Shown here in pieces: positions 1 to 5,941 of a DNA stretch of 18,494 nucleotides. The stretch covers positions 1 through 18,494 of the forward strand of contig CAMGSK010000008.1 in assembly GCA_946061795.1 (NCBI GenBank). The letters run 5' to 3'. A program made the position numbers and the translations under genes. Source of the DNA: an uncultured Elusimicrobium sp. GTDB lineage: Bacteria; Elusimicrobiota; Elusimicrobia; Elusimicrobiales; Elusimicrobiaceae. Each line of letters starts with the position of its first letter. Position 1 is the first letter of the stretch. The notes beneath the pieces were generated by a model. The model searched no databases, was not told the origin of the DNA, and was given only the letters and a program-made list of their open reading frames with translations.

Positions 1-294
1 GTGGAAACGAATGCCGCCTTTGTAGGGGCCCAGCGCGCTGTTGTATTGAATGCGGAACCCGCGGTTCACGTGAATTTCCCCTTTGTCGTCGCGCCAGGGT
101 ACGCGGAAGATAATCATGCGTTCCGGCTCTAAAATGCGGTCTAAAATTTTTTCTTTGATGTACTTGGGGTTTTGCTCCAGGACGGGGGCCAGACTGCCCA
201 CCACTTCTTTGACGGCTTGCTGAAATACTTTCTGCGCCGGATCGCGTTTGGAAAGGCGGTCCAGAAAATCTGCGGTGTAGTTTTGGATGTCCAT
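1..294 (-). CDS. gdhA: Glutamate dehydrogenase, N-terminal part (cut by window edge)
   Basis: Only the first 98 codons are in the window; the frame is open through base 1. The encoded N-terminus begins MDIQNYTADFLDRL and contains the ELFV-dehydrogenase substrate-site block around residues 82-98 (NSALGPYKGGIRFH), whose Lys binds the glutamate/2-oxoglutarate carboxylate. The layout, with about 80 residues before this motif, fits the hexameric roughly 450-residue NAD(P)-dependent enzyme. It links 2-oxoglutarate and ammonia to glutamate in the cytoplasm. The start is fixed by AGGAG at 300-304, five bases before the ATG. A promoter is visible at 324-351. It is divergent from the DtxR/MntR-type regulator at 428. 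Cofactor preference (NADH or NADPH) cannot be judged because the Rossmann domain lies outside the window. Confidence 0.93.
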   Translation of the reverse strand, partial: MDIQNYTADFLDRLSKRDPAQKVFQQAVKEVVGSLAPVLEQNPKYIKEKILDRILEPERMIIFRVPWRDDKGEIHVNRGFRIQYNSALGPYKGGIRFH

Positions 295-304
295 GGTTTC
301 TCCT

Positions 305-318
305 TAGGCGTGCGCCTA
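305..318. repeat. Inverted repeat at the gdhA transcription start
   Basis: TAGGCG-TG-CGCCTA is a perfect 6+6 bp inverted repeat directly between the gdhA -10 box and its ribosome binding site. It could be a regulator site overlapping +1. The two-base centre is too short for a good RNA hairpin with all six pairs. Confidence 0.4.
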
Positions 319-323
319 CTTTT

Positions 324-351
324 ATTATAACAACAATTGCGGGGAAAGCAA
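324..351 (-). promoter_or_regulatory. Promoter of gdhA
   Basis: Read on the minus strand there is a perfect -10 TATAAT (324-329) and a -35-like TTGCTT (346-351) separated by 16 bp. Transcription would start near 317, giving a leader of about 20 nt that carries AGGAG at 300-304. The leader begins within the inverted repeat at 305-318. Confidence 0.6.
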
Positions 352-368
352 GCGCAAAAAAACTCCGT

Positions 369-380
369 GTCCGGCCGGAC
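369..380. repeat. 12-bp palindrome in gdhA / metalloregulator intergenic region
   Basis: GTCCGGCCGGAC is a perfect 12-bp palindrome. It lies 8 bp upstream of the proposed -10 of the plus-strand regulator gene and 18 bp upstream of the gdhA -35 box. It could be an operator for one or both genes, or simply a GC-rich palindrome. No function is assigned. Confidence 0.35.
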
Positions 381-387
381 AATATGT

Positions 388-414
388 TATGATATTTAAA
401 AGTTAGTTTTACTT
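388..414 (+). promoter_or_regulatory. Putative promoter/operator of the DtxR/MntR-type regulator
   Basis: TATGAT (388-393) matches the -10 consensus at five of six positions; no convincing -35 is seen. Immediately downstream is AAGT (400-403) and ACTT (411-414) with a 7-bp spacer in an A/T-rich context. This could be a small operator at +1, as autoregulated DtxR-family genes often have. A G-run at 419-424 serves as a weak Shine-Dalgarno three bases before the ATG. Confidence 0.35.
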
Positions 415-427
415 AAACGGGGGGCGC

Positions 428-835
428 ATGGCGACGCATTTAAGTTCCAATATGGAAGACTATCTGGAGGCTATTTCACTGGCCGGCAACGAAGAGGGGC
501 TGGCCCGCGTGACTGATGTGCGGGATTTGCTGGGAGTCAAAACGCCCAGCGTGACGGGCGCGCTGAAGGTGCTGGCGGAGAAGGGGTATTTGAAGCATGA
601 GCCGTACCGCGGCGTCACGTTGACGGCCAAAGGCCGCCGCGCCGCAGAGGATGTAAAAAAACGTCACGGTATTTTAAGCCGTTTTCTGACGGAAGTGATC
701 GGTGTCGGGCCCAAAACGGCCGACATTGACGCGTGCAAAATGGAGCATACCGTCAGCCGCGAAACATTGGACAAACTGCACGATTTTCTGCATAAATACA
801 CCGGCCGTCCGCGCCGTCATACGCCCAAAGATTGA
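428..835 (+). CDS. DtxR/MntR-family metal-dependent transcriptional regulator
   Basis: The 135-residue protein has an N-terminal winged helix (about 9-70; VTDVRDLLGVKTPSVTGALK is the recognition region) and a C-terminal dimerisation/metal domain (about 75-125). It lacks the SH3-like third domain, as in MntR. Visible candidate metal ligands are D11, E14 (MEDYLEAI), H80, C103, E106 and H107 (CKMEH). D11 and E14 match B. subtilis MntR, while the Cys in CxxEH matches the DtxR/IdeR type. The cognate metal, Mn or Fe, therefore cannot be fixed from sequence. It is a stand-alone gene divergent from gdhA and closed by a hairpin terminator shared with lexA. No metal transporter lies nearby. The Arg/His-rich tail (GRPRRHTPKD) is not part of the family core. 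Confidence 0.88.
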   Translation: MATHLSSNMEDYLEAISLAGNEEGLARVTDVRDLLGVKTPSVTGALKVLAEKGYLKHEPYRGVTLTAKGRRAAEDVKKRHGILSRFLTEVIGVGPKTADIDACKMEHTVSRETLDKLHDFLHKYTGRPRRHTPKD

Positions 836-874
836 AAAGTCCTTTCGCATCGGCCAACATATTTCTGAAAAAAG

Positions 875-902
875 AACGGGGCTCCTTAAGGGGCCCCGTT
901 TT
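875..902. terminator. Bidirectional terminator between metalloregulator and lexA
   Basis: Stem AACGGGGC (875-882) pairs with GCCCCGTT (893-900), with further pairing towards a TTAA loop. On the plus strand it is followed by TTTT. On the minus strand it is followed by CTTTTTT, the better U-tract, which suits lexA. Confidence 0.8.
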
Positions 903-947
903 GAGGTTATGACTAATTGCCCCGGGAAAACGGCTCCCGGCGCAAAT

Positions 948-1550
948 TTAGAAATTTCTTTTGATAATGCTGCGCACAATGCCTTCCACGTGAAAGCTGA
1001 ACCGGTCCGCCACGATGGGAGAATATTTTTTGTTTTGGGATTCCAAAATAATATTTTCGCCGTCTTGGCTGAAGCGTTTGACCATTACTTCCCCTTGGTT
1101 GACGCAGACCACGATGTCTCTGTTTTTGGGACAGCGGTTTTGCTCCACAATCAGCCAGTCGCGCGGAGCGATGACGTTTTCCATAGAATCGCCTTTTGCT
1201 TCCACCATAAACCCTTTTCGCGCGGGGAAAGAAATCATGCTCGGGTCCACCGGCACCACACGGGTGGGAGCTCCGCTTAACAGGGTTCCTTCGGGGCCGC
1301 ATTTGGCGCAGCCGTACATGGGCAGATAGACGACGTTGCGTTCCGGGTCGTCCAACACGATATAATCGCGCGGATTTTCCGGGTTGCGTTTAAGATATCC
1401 TTTTTTTTCCAATTGTCTGACGTGGTGAAACGCCACGCTTCTGCCGCTGACGCCCAGCCGGAGCGCCAATTCGTCCAGCGTCAACGGGTCGGAGATATTG
1501 TCTTTTAAAATTTCCAGCAATTGCCGTTGTTTGGCGTGTAATTGTTTCAT
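948..1550 (-). CDS. lexA: LexA-like SOS repressor (S24 self-cleaving family)
   Basis: The 200-residue protein has an N-terminal winged helix (about 1-65, LTLDELALRLGVSGRSVAFH as the HTH) and a C-terminal S24 peptidase fold. The Ser-Lys dyad is clear: S122 in GDSME and K158 in VMVKRF. These sit close to E. coli LexA S119/K156. The cleavage region reads MYGCAKCGPEG, so the scissile pair aligned with Ala84-Gly85 of LexA is Cys84-Gly85, the same dipeptide type cleaved in UmuD. Expected role: repression of SOS genes, relieved by RecA-stimulated self-cleavage. An in-frame TAA lies shortly upstream, so ATG 1550 is the first possible start. It has no Shine-Dalgarno, and a TATAAT lies 10 nt before it. 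The promoter region carries a tandem repeat that could be its own operator. Confidence 0.87.
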   Translation of the reverse strand: MKQLHAKQRQLLEILKDNISDPLTLDELALRLGVSGRSVAFHHVRQLEKKGYLKRNPENPRDYIVLDDPERNVVYLPMYGCAKCGPEGTLLSGAPTRVVPVDPSMISFPARKGFMVEAKGDSMENVIAPRDWLIVEQNRCPKNRDIVVCVNQGEVMVKRFSQDGENIILESQNKKYSPIVADRFSFHVEGIVRSIIKRNF

Positions 1551-1560
1551 ATTTGTTTAT

Positions 1561-1566
1561 ATTATA
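1561..1566 (-). promoter_or_regulatory. -10 box of lexA, very close to the start codon
   Basis: The minus strand reads TATAAT at 1561-1566, followed by only 10 nt before ATG 1550. Transcription from it would begin about 4 nt before the ATG, too short for ribosome-binding-site initiation. The -35 region falls within or beside the tandem repeats and is not canonical. A second AT-rich box (TATAGA, within the repeats) is a weaker alternative that would leave a longer leader, still without a Shine-Dalgarno. Confidence 0.5.
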
Positions 1567-1571
1567 CAAAA

Positions 1572-1595
1572 GTTCTATAATTTGTTCTATAATTT
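1572..1595. promoter_or_regulatory. Putative LexA operator: tandem 12-bp direct repeat
   Basis: GTTCTATAATTT occurs twice in perfect tandem (1572-1583 and 1584-1595), giving GTTC-N8-GTTC. Alphaproteobacterial LexA binds GTTC-N7-GTTC direct repeats, so this is a similar design with one extra spacer base. It covers the spacer/-35 region of the lexA promoter and would allow autorepression. The assignment to LexA is inference from location and motif form. Confidence 0.5.
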
Positions 1596-1614
1596 TTAGG
1601 GAAGATTTGTAAAA

Positions 1615-1643
1615 AAGAGTCGCTTGAAAAAAGATTGACTCTT
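1615..1643. repeat. Inverted repeat overlapping the pilin promoter
   Basis: AAGAGTC (1615-1621) and GACTCTT (1637-1643) form a perfect 7-bp inverted repeat with a 15-nt spacer. It is flanked by A- and T-runs that extend imperfect pairing. The right arm overlaps the proposed -35 box TTGACT (1635-1640). It may be an operator, or a hairpin insulating the divergent promoters. Confidence 0.4.
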
Positions 1644-1664
1644 GTTTTTTCTTTTTGATACATT
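1635..1664 (+). promoter_or_regulatory. Promoter of the pilin-like gene
   Basis: The -35 TTGACT (1635-1640, five of six) and -10-like TACATT (1659-1664, four of six) are separated by 18 bp. The predicted start near 1671 gives a leader of about 40 nt. That leader contains an unused strong AGGAGGG (1673-1679) as well as the working GGAG (1702-1705). Confidence 0.5.
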
Positions 1665-1710
1665 TTCTTTGTAGGAGGGTATTTACCTGCAAGGAACCCC
1701 TGGAGAATAT

Positions 1711-2187
1711 ATGAAAAAAGGTTTTACGCTGATAGAGCTTTTGGTGGTGGTGTTGATTATAGGCGTGTTGGCTTCGGTGGCGTTGCCTTTGTATGAAAAA
1801 GCCGTGGAACGCGGCCGCGCGGCGGAAGCCGTGGTGGTAATGAAACGGATTTGTGACAATGTGGAAATGTGTCTGTTATCCGGCGTGGACTGTTTTGAGC
1901 CTTCCGTGGCGTTTGAAGGGTTGCCCGGGGAATCGGGCAGCACACTGGTTTATGAAGGGAAACATTTTCAGTATGGCTTTTACGGCGCGGCGGTAGCGGA
2001 ACAAAAGCAGGGAGATTACGGCTTGATATCTCTTACTCCGGCCATGATGGATTTGGCCCAAAGGGAGAGTCTGTCCGGCTTGCCTCCCAAAGCGGGAACT
2101 TTCTGCATTCCCAAAACCGAAAAAGGTACGTCTTTCTGCAGCTCTCTGAGTACGGGGGACGAAGAAGAAGGATATTGGCCCATTTAA
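1711..2187 (+). CDS. Type IV pilin-like protein (prepilin with N-methylation signal)
   Basis: The 158-residue protein starts with a textbook class III signal: MKKG|FTLIELLVVVLIIGVL. Prepilin peptidase should cut after G4, with F5 methylated and E9 at position 5 of the mature chain. The hydrophobic helix runs from 5 to about 27. The C-terminal domain (about 45-158) has five cysteines (C48, C54, C61, C132, C143) and is otherwise unlike well-known major pilins. It could be a structural pilin, a minor pilin or a pseudopilin of a type II secretion-like system. No assembly gene lies nearby, so it probably depends on machinery encoded elsewhere. Small pilin-like orphans of this kind are, as far as I recall, common in Elusimicrobia. 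GGAG at 1702-1705 supports the start, and a strong hairpin terminator follows. Confidence 0.85.
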   Translation: MKKGFTLIELLVVVLIIGVLASVALPLYEKAVERGRAAEAVVVMKRICDNVEMCLLSGVDCFEPSVAFEGLPGESGSTLVYEGKHFQYGFYGAAVAEQKQGDYGLISLTPAMMDLAQRESLSGLPPKAGTFCIPKTEKGTSFCSSLSTGDEEEGYWPI

Positions 2188-2200
2188 TTGGAAAGAATAA

Positions 2201-2231
2201 AAACGCCCCCGGTTTTTCCGGGGGCGTTTTT
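2201..2231. terminator. Bidirectional terminator between pilin-like gene and galT
   Basis: A 12-bp perfect stem (2201-2212 with 2218-2229) has a TTTTT loop and is followed by a T-run to 2231 on the plus strand. On the minus strand it ends in TTTTTATTC. It sits 2 bp from the galT stop codon and so ends the gal operon as well as the pilin transcript. Confidence 0.92.
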
Positions 2232-2233
2232 GT

Positions 2234-3745
2234 TTAGAGTTTTTGCAGGAAACGGCCGAAAGCTTCGCGGCCTTGCGGCGTTCGTTTATAAACCCCGGCG
2301 TATTCCAGCACGCGGGCAAAAACGGCTCCCACTTCTTTTTGCAGGATTTTCTGCGCGTTTCCCGGGGTGAATTTATATTTATTCAACAACTGCTGCGCCC
2401 ACGGGGCATGCTTGGCTAGTGCGGGATTTTTTTGTACGGAGCGGAGATCGGCTTTTATCAGCAGTTTTCCTAATTCGTCCAATTCCGCCGCCAGCCGCGC
2501 GGGCAGCACCGCCAGCCCCATCACTTCAATCAGCCCGATGTTTTCCTTTTTGATATGATGCACTTCTTCGTGCGGGTGGAAAATACCCAAAGGAAACTCT
2601 TTTGTCGTGCGGTTGTTGCGCAGCACCAAGTCGATTTCAAAGTCTTTTCCTTTTCTCCTTGCAATGGGCGTGACGGTATTGTGCGGCGTGCTTCCCGTAA
2701 AGGCCAGAATGTCCGCCGCCGGATCGCTGTAGGAGCGCCATTTTTTTAGGATATAGTCCGAGGCGTCAATTAAATCTTGTTTTCCGCCCGTCAAACGGAT
2801 GACGCTCATTGGCCAGCGGACCACGCCGGCTTTGACTTTGGGGAATTTCTTGAGGCGGAAAGTTTGCTCCACGGGGGCTTTTTCCATGGCGAAGACGTAT
2901 CGTCCTCCCTGGAAATGGTCATGGGTTAAAATGGACCCGCCCACAATGGGCAAATCCGCATTGGAGCCGATGAAATAATGCGGCAGGAGTTCCACAAAGC
3001 CCAGCAGGCGCGCAAAACTCTTTTTGCTCAGTTTCATCGGTTCATGCTTGCCGGAGAGGCAAATGCAGTGCTCGTTGTAATACACGTACGGAGAATACTG
3101 TAAATACCACGGGCGGCCGTCTTTGATCAGGTCCAGCGGAATAAGCCGCAGGTTTTGCCGTGCCGGATGGGCAGCGTGGCCGGCGTAGCCTTCGTTTTCT
3201 TTGCACAGCAGGCAGGCCGGGTAGCCGGCCGATTTTACCTGCAGGGCGGCCGCGATGTCCTTTGGGTCTTTTTCGGGTTTGGACATGTTGATGGTAATGT
3301 CCAAGTTTCCGTAAGGAGTGCTTGCTTTCCAGACGCGGTTTTTGGCTACGCGGTCCGTGCGGATGTAATTTAAAGCGCGTGCGTCATGATAAAATTTATC
3401 CGTGGCGGCTTCGGGTCCGCACGTTTTGTGCAAAACCCAAAAATCCGCGACGGTTTCCGAAGGACGCGCGGCGAAAACGTTCATCAATTTGGTGTCAAAC
3501 AAATCGCGTTGGGTGACGGTGTCGGGAGAGATGAGACCTTGTTTGGCGGCCCAGTCGCACATGGGGTTTAAAATGTCCGCAACGCGGGAAGGGATTTTCC
3601 CTTTAAACCCGGAGGGCTGGTAATCGTTGAGGCCCAGCACGGCCAACAGTTCGTTGCGCGCCCAGATGACGTCTTCTTCGTTAATCAGTTCGTTTTTTAC
3701 GGCGTAGGCCGTCAATTGGTCTATCAGCGTGTAAATGTCGGCCAT
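2234..3745 (-). CDS. galT: UDP-glucose--hexose-1-phosphate uridylyltransferase, class II GalT
   Basis: The 503-residue enzyme swaps UMP between UDP-glucose and galactose-1-phosphate, the central Leloir reaction. Its length and motifs are those of the Firmicutes-type class II family rather than the roughly 350-residue E. coli type. It has a Cys pair C178/C181 in YPACLLCKENEGYAGH, and the active-site block GGSILTHDHFQGGRY with H275-D-H277 in place of the class I HPH. A longer reading is open upstream (to 3787) but lies inside galE. ATG 3745 is preferred because GGAG precedes it by 8 nt and MADIYTLIDQL resembles family N-termini. The start is one base past the galE stop, so translation is probably coupled. 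It is the last gene of the operon. Confidence 0.93.
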   Translation of the reverse strand: MADIYTLIDQLTAYAVKNELINEEDVIWARNELLAVLGLNDYQPSGFKGKIPSRVADILNPMCDWAAKQGLISPDTVTQRDLFDTKLMNVFAARPSETVADFWVLHKTCGPEAATDKFYHDARALNYIRTDRVAKNRVWKASTPYGNLDITINMSKPEKDPKDIAAALQVKSAGYPACLLCKENEGYAGHAAHPARQNLRLIPLDLIKDGRPWYLQYSPYVYYNEHCICLSGKHEPMKLSKKSFARLLGFVELLPHYFIGSNADLPIVGGSILTHDHFQGGRYVFAMEKAPVEQTFRLKKFPKVKAGVVRWPMSVIRLTGGKQDLIDASDYILKKWRSYSDPAADILAFTGSTPHNTVTPIARRKGKDFEIDLVLRNNRTTKEFPLGIFHPHEEVHHIKKENIGLIEVMGLAVLPARLAAELDELGKLLIKADLRSVQKNPALAKHAPWAQQLLNKYKFTPGNAQKILQKEVGAVFARVLEYAGVYKRTPQGREAFGRFLQKL

Positions 3746-3746
3746 G

Positions 3747-4721
3747 TTAAAATCTCCGGTTCTTTTCCCAATTCCACGCCGTTTCAATAATTTTGCGCAG
3801 ACCGTATTGCGGCTTCCAGCCCAGCTCCCGCTCGGCTTTGGCCGGGTCCGCCACCAGTACGGCGGGGTCTCCGGCGCGGCGTCCTTCCGTTTCCACTTTA
3901 AAATCTATGCCGGTGACGGCTTTGGCTTCTTTGATCAGTTCCGCCACGCTGTAGCCGCTGCCGCTGCCCAGGTTATAACGCAGGCTTTGGTTTTCTTTTT
4001 CCATTTTTTCCAAGGCCAAAATATGCGCGCGCGCCAAATCGTTGACGTGCACGTAATCGCGGATACAGGTGCCGTCGGGCGTGGGGTAATCGTTGCCGAA
4101 AATTTTGATGGACGGACGTTTTCCTGCCGCCGCCTGCAGCACCAGCGGAATGAGGTGCGTTTCGGGCGAGTGGGATTCGCCGATGTGGCCGGAGTCGTCG
4201 GCGCCGCTGGCGTTGAAATAGCGCAGGGCGACGGCTTTTAAGCCGTAAGCGCGGTCAAAATCTTCCAGCATTTTTTCCACCATGAGTTTGGTGTTGCCGT
4301 ACGGGTTGATGGGCAGCTGGGGGTGGGTTTCGTCTATTTTGTTTTTGACGGGCTCGCCGAAGGTGGCGGCGGTGGAGGAAAAGACGAAATATTTTACGCC
4401 GGCGTCTTTCATGGCGTCGAGCAGATTGAGCACTTTGGCCACGTTGTTGTGATAATATTTGGAAGGTTCCTTGACGCTTTCGCCCACCTCAATAAACGCC
4501 GCAAAGTGCATAACGGCCTCTATTTGATGCTTTTTAAACACGTCCGCCAAGCGGGCTTTGTCTCCCAAATCTCCTTCTTCAAAAGCAAATCCTTCCACGG
4601 CTTCTTTGTGTCCTTTGGACAGATTGTCATATACGACGGGATTGTAGCCTTTTTCGGCCAGCATTTTGACGGTGTGGGAACCGATGTATCCCGCTCCGCC
4701 TACGACTAAAATATTTTTCAT
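3747..4721 (-). CDS. galE: UDP-glucose 4-epimerase
   Basis: The 324-residue extended short-chain dehydrogenase/reductase interconverts UDP-galactose and UDP-glucose with bound NAD. Visible features are the N-terminal nucleotide-binding GGAGYIGS (8-15), the MHFAAFIEVGESV block near 71-83, FSSTAATFG (114-122, Thr117 at the catalytic Ser/Thr position) and the catalytic Y141-x3-K145 in PYGNTK. An upstream in-frame ATG (4742) would add seven residues, but AAAGGAG six bases before ATG 4721 and the family N-terminus MKNILVVGGAGYIG decide the start. It lies 47 bp after galK and is followed immediately by galT. Besides galactose use, it could supply UDP-galactose for cell-surface glycans. Confidence 0.96.
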   Translation of the reverse strand: MKNILVVGGAGYIGSHTVKMLAEKGYNPVVYDNLSKGHKEAVEGFAFEEGDLGDKARLADVFKKHQIEAVMHFAAFIEVGESVKEPSKYYHNNVAKVLNLLDAMKDAGVKYFVFSSTAATFGEPVKNKIDETHPQLPINPYGNTKLMVEKMLEDFDRAYGLKAVALRYFNASGADDSGHIGESHSPETHLIPLVLQAAAGKRPSIKIFGNDYPTPDGTCIRDYVHVNDLARAHILALEKMEKENQSLRYNLGSGSGYSVAELIKEAKAVTGIDFKVETEGRRAGDPAVLVADPAKAERELGWKPQYGLRKIIETAWNWEKNRRF

Positions 4722-4768
4722 AAAGACTCCTTTATATTTCAAAATATTCGGCTCTTTTATGCGGCGGA

Positions 4769-5941
4769 TTACTCCGTGATTTCCCGCGCGCCGTCTTCGG
4801 CCGAAGCAATATAAAAATCCGGTTTGTATCCCGTAGCGGCCTCATATTGCGCGGCGACATTTTGTTTAAAGTCTTCCACGTTTTCGTCTTTTACCAGCGC
4901 GACCACGCAGCCACCGAATCCGCCCCCCGTCATGCGCGCGCCCAGCACGCCGGGCTGTTTCCAGGCGGCCTCGGCCATGGCGTCGAGCTCTTTGCCCGTC
5001 ACTTCGTAATCATCGCGCAGAGAGACGTGAGAATCGTTCATGAGTTTGCCAAACGCTTCCAAATCCCCTTCTTCCAGTTTTTTGGCGGCCTTCAGCGCGC
5101 GGCGGTTTTCATATACGGCGTGTTTGGCACGTTTGCGCTCTACGGGGTCCGTGATCAGCTGTTTGTTTTGTTCAAATTCTTCTTCGCTCAGTTCTCCCAG
5201 CGCGTGAACGGGCAGCTTGCTTTGCAGCTCTTTTAACGCGTGTTCGCTTTGCGCGCGCCGCTCGTTGTATTTGGACTCGATGAGGTTATGCGGTTTGTTG
5301 GTATTGCAAATGACGATGGACACGCCTTTGAGGTTCAGCGGTTCCAGTTTGTAATTTAAGGTGTTGCAGTCCAGCAAAATGGCGCGGCCTTTTTTGCCCA
5401 TGGCGGAGGCGAACTGGTCCATAATGCCCGAGTTCATGCCCACGAATTTGTTTTCCGCTTCCTGGCCGATTTTGGAAAGTTCAAAATTGGGGATGCGCAA
5501 ATCAAACAAGCCGTTTAACATGACAGCGGCGGCCAGCTCAATGGAGGCGGAAGAAGACAGGCCCGCCCCCAGCGGTACGTTTCCCCAAAATAACAAATCC
5601 ATACCGCAGGAAACGGGGTACTCCCTTTTGAGGAGGACGGATAAAACGCCCAGCGGATAGTTGGCCCAGTCCTGTTTTTTGTCATAGACCACGCGGGACA
5701 AGTCTGTTTCTATCATGCCCGTTTTTTCAAAATTCAGCGAATACAAACGCACTTTGGTGTCGTCGCGTTTTACGCCCGCCGCCCATGTGCCGAAAGACAG
5801 CGCGCACGGAAATACGTGTCCGCCGTTGTAGTCGGTGTGTTCGCCGATGAGATTGACGCGTCCCGGTGCGCAGAAGACGCGCGGGGTTTGCTGCGTGGAA
5901 AAGATTTTTTGGAAGTGTTGTATCATTTCTTGGCGGTTCAT
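4769..5941 (-). CDS. galK: Galactokinase
   Basis: The 390-residue GHMP-family kinase phosphorylates alpha-D-galactose at C1 with ATP. It contains the galactokinase signature APGRVNLIGEHTDYNGG (25-41, with catalytic Arg28), the GHMP ATP loop PLGAGLSSSASIE (123-135), the catalytic Asp175 in NSGIMDQFAS, and the C-terminal TGGGFGGC. Length is normal for the family. A longer open reading begins at 5977 inside galM, but AGGAG seven bases before ATG 5941 fits better. The ATG overlaps the galM stop in an ATGA junction, indicating translational coupling. Confidence 0.96.
   Translation of the reverse strand: MNRQEMIQHFQKIFSTQQTPRVFCAPGRVNLIGEHTDYNGGHVFPCALSFGTWAAGVKRDDTKVRLYSLNFEKTGMIETDLSRVVYDKKQDWANYPLGVLSVLLKREYPVSCGMDLLFWGNVPLGAGLSSSASIELAAAVMLNGLFDLRIPNFELSKIGQEAENKFVGMNSGIMDQFASAMGKKGRAILLDCNTLNYKLEPLNLKGVSIVICNTNKPHNLIESKYNERRAQSEHALKELQSKLPVHALGELSEEEFEQNKQLITDPVERKRAKHAVYENRRALKAAKKLEEGDLEAFGKLMNDSHVSLRDDYEVTGKELDAMAEAAWKQPGVLGARMTGGGFGGCVVALVKDENVEDFKQNVAAQYEAATGYKPDFYIASAEDGAREITE

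Noticed and set aside
702..1280. A 192-codon plus-strand open frame spanning the regulator, terminator and lexA
   Set aside because: It crosses a strong terminator and overlaps two clear genes in wrong frames; the composition is not protein-like.
1681..1710. Possible in-frame N-terminal extension of the pilin-like protein starting at ATT 1681 after AGGAGGG
   Set aside because: It is in frame and well spaced, but ATT is a very rare start. MKKGFTLIEL at 1711 has its own GGAG and is a perfect prepilin leader.
3746..3787. Longer galT start inside galE
   Set aside because: It would add 14 residues not seen in class II GalT proteins; ATG 3745 has a well-spaced GGAG.
4722..4768. Possible regulatory element between galK and galE
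   Set aside because: The 47 bp hold only the galE ribosome site and A/T-rich sequence; no hairpin or promoter is convincing.
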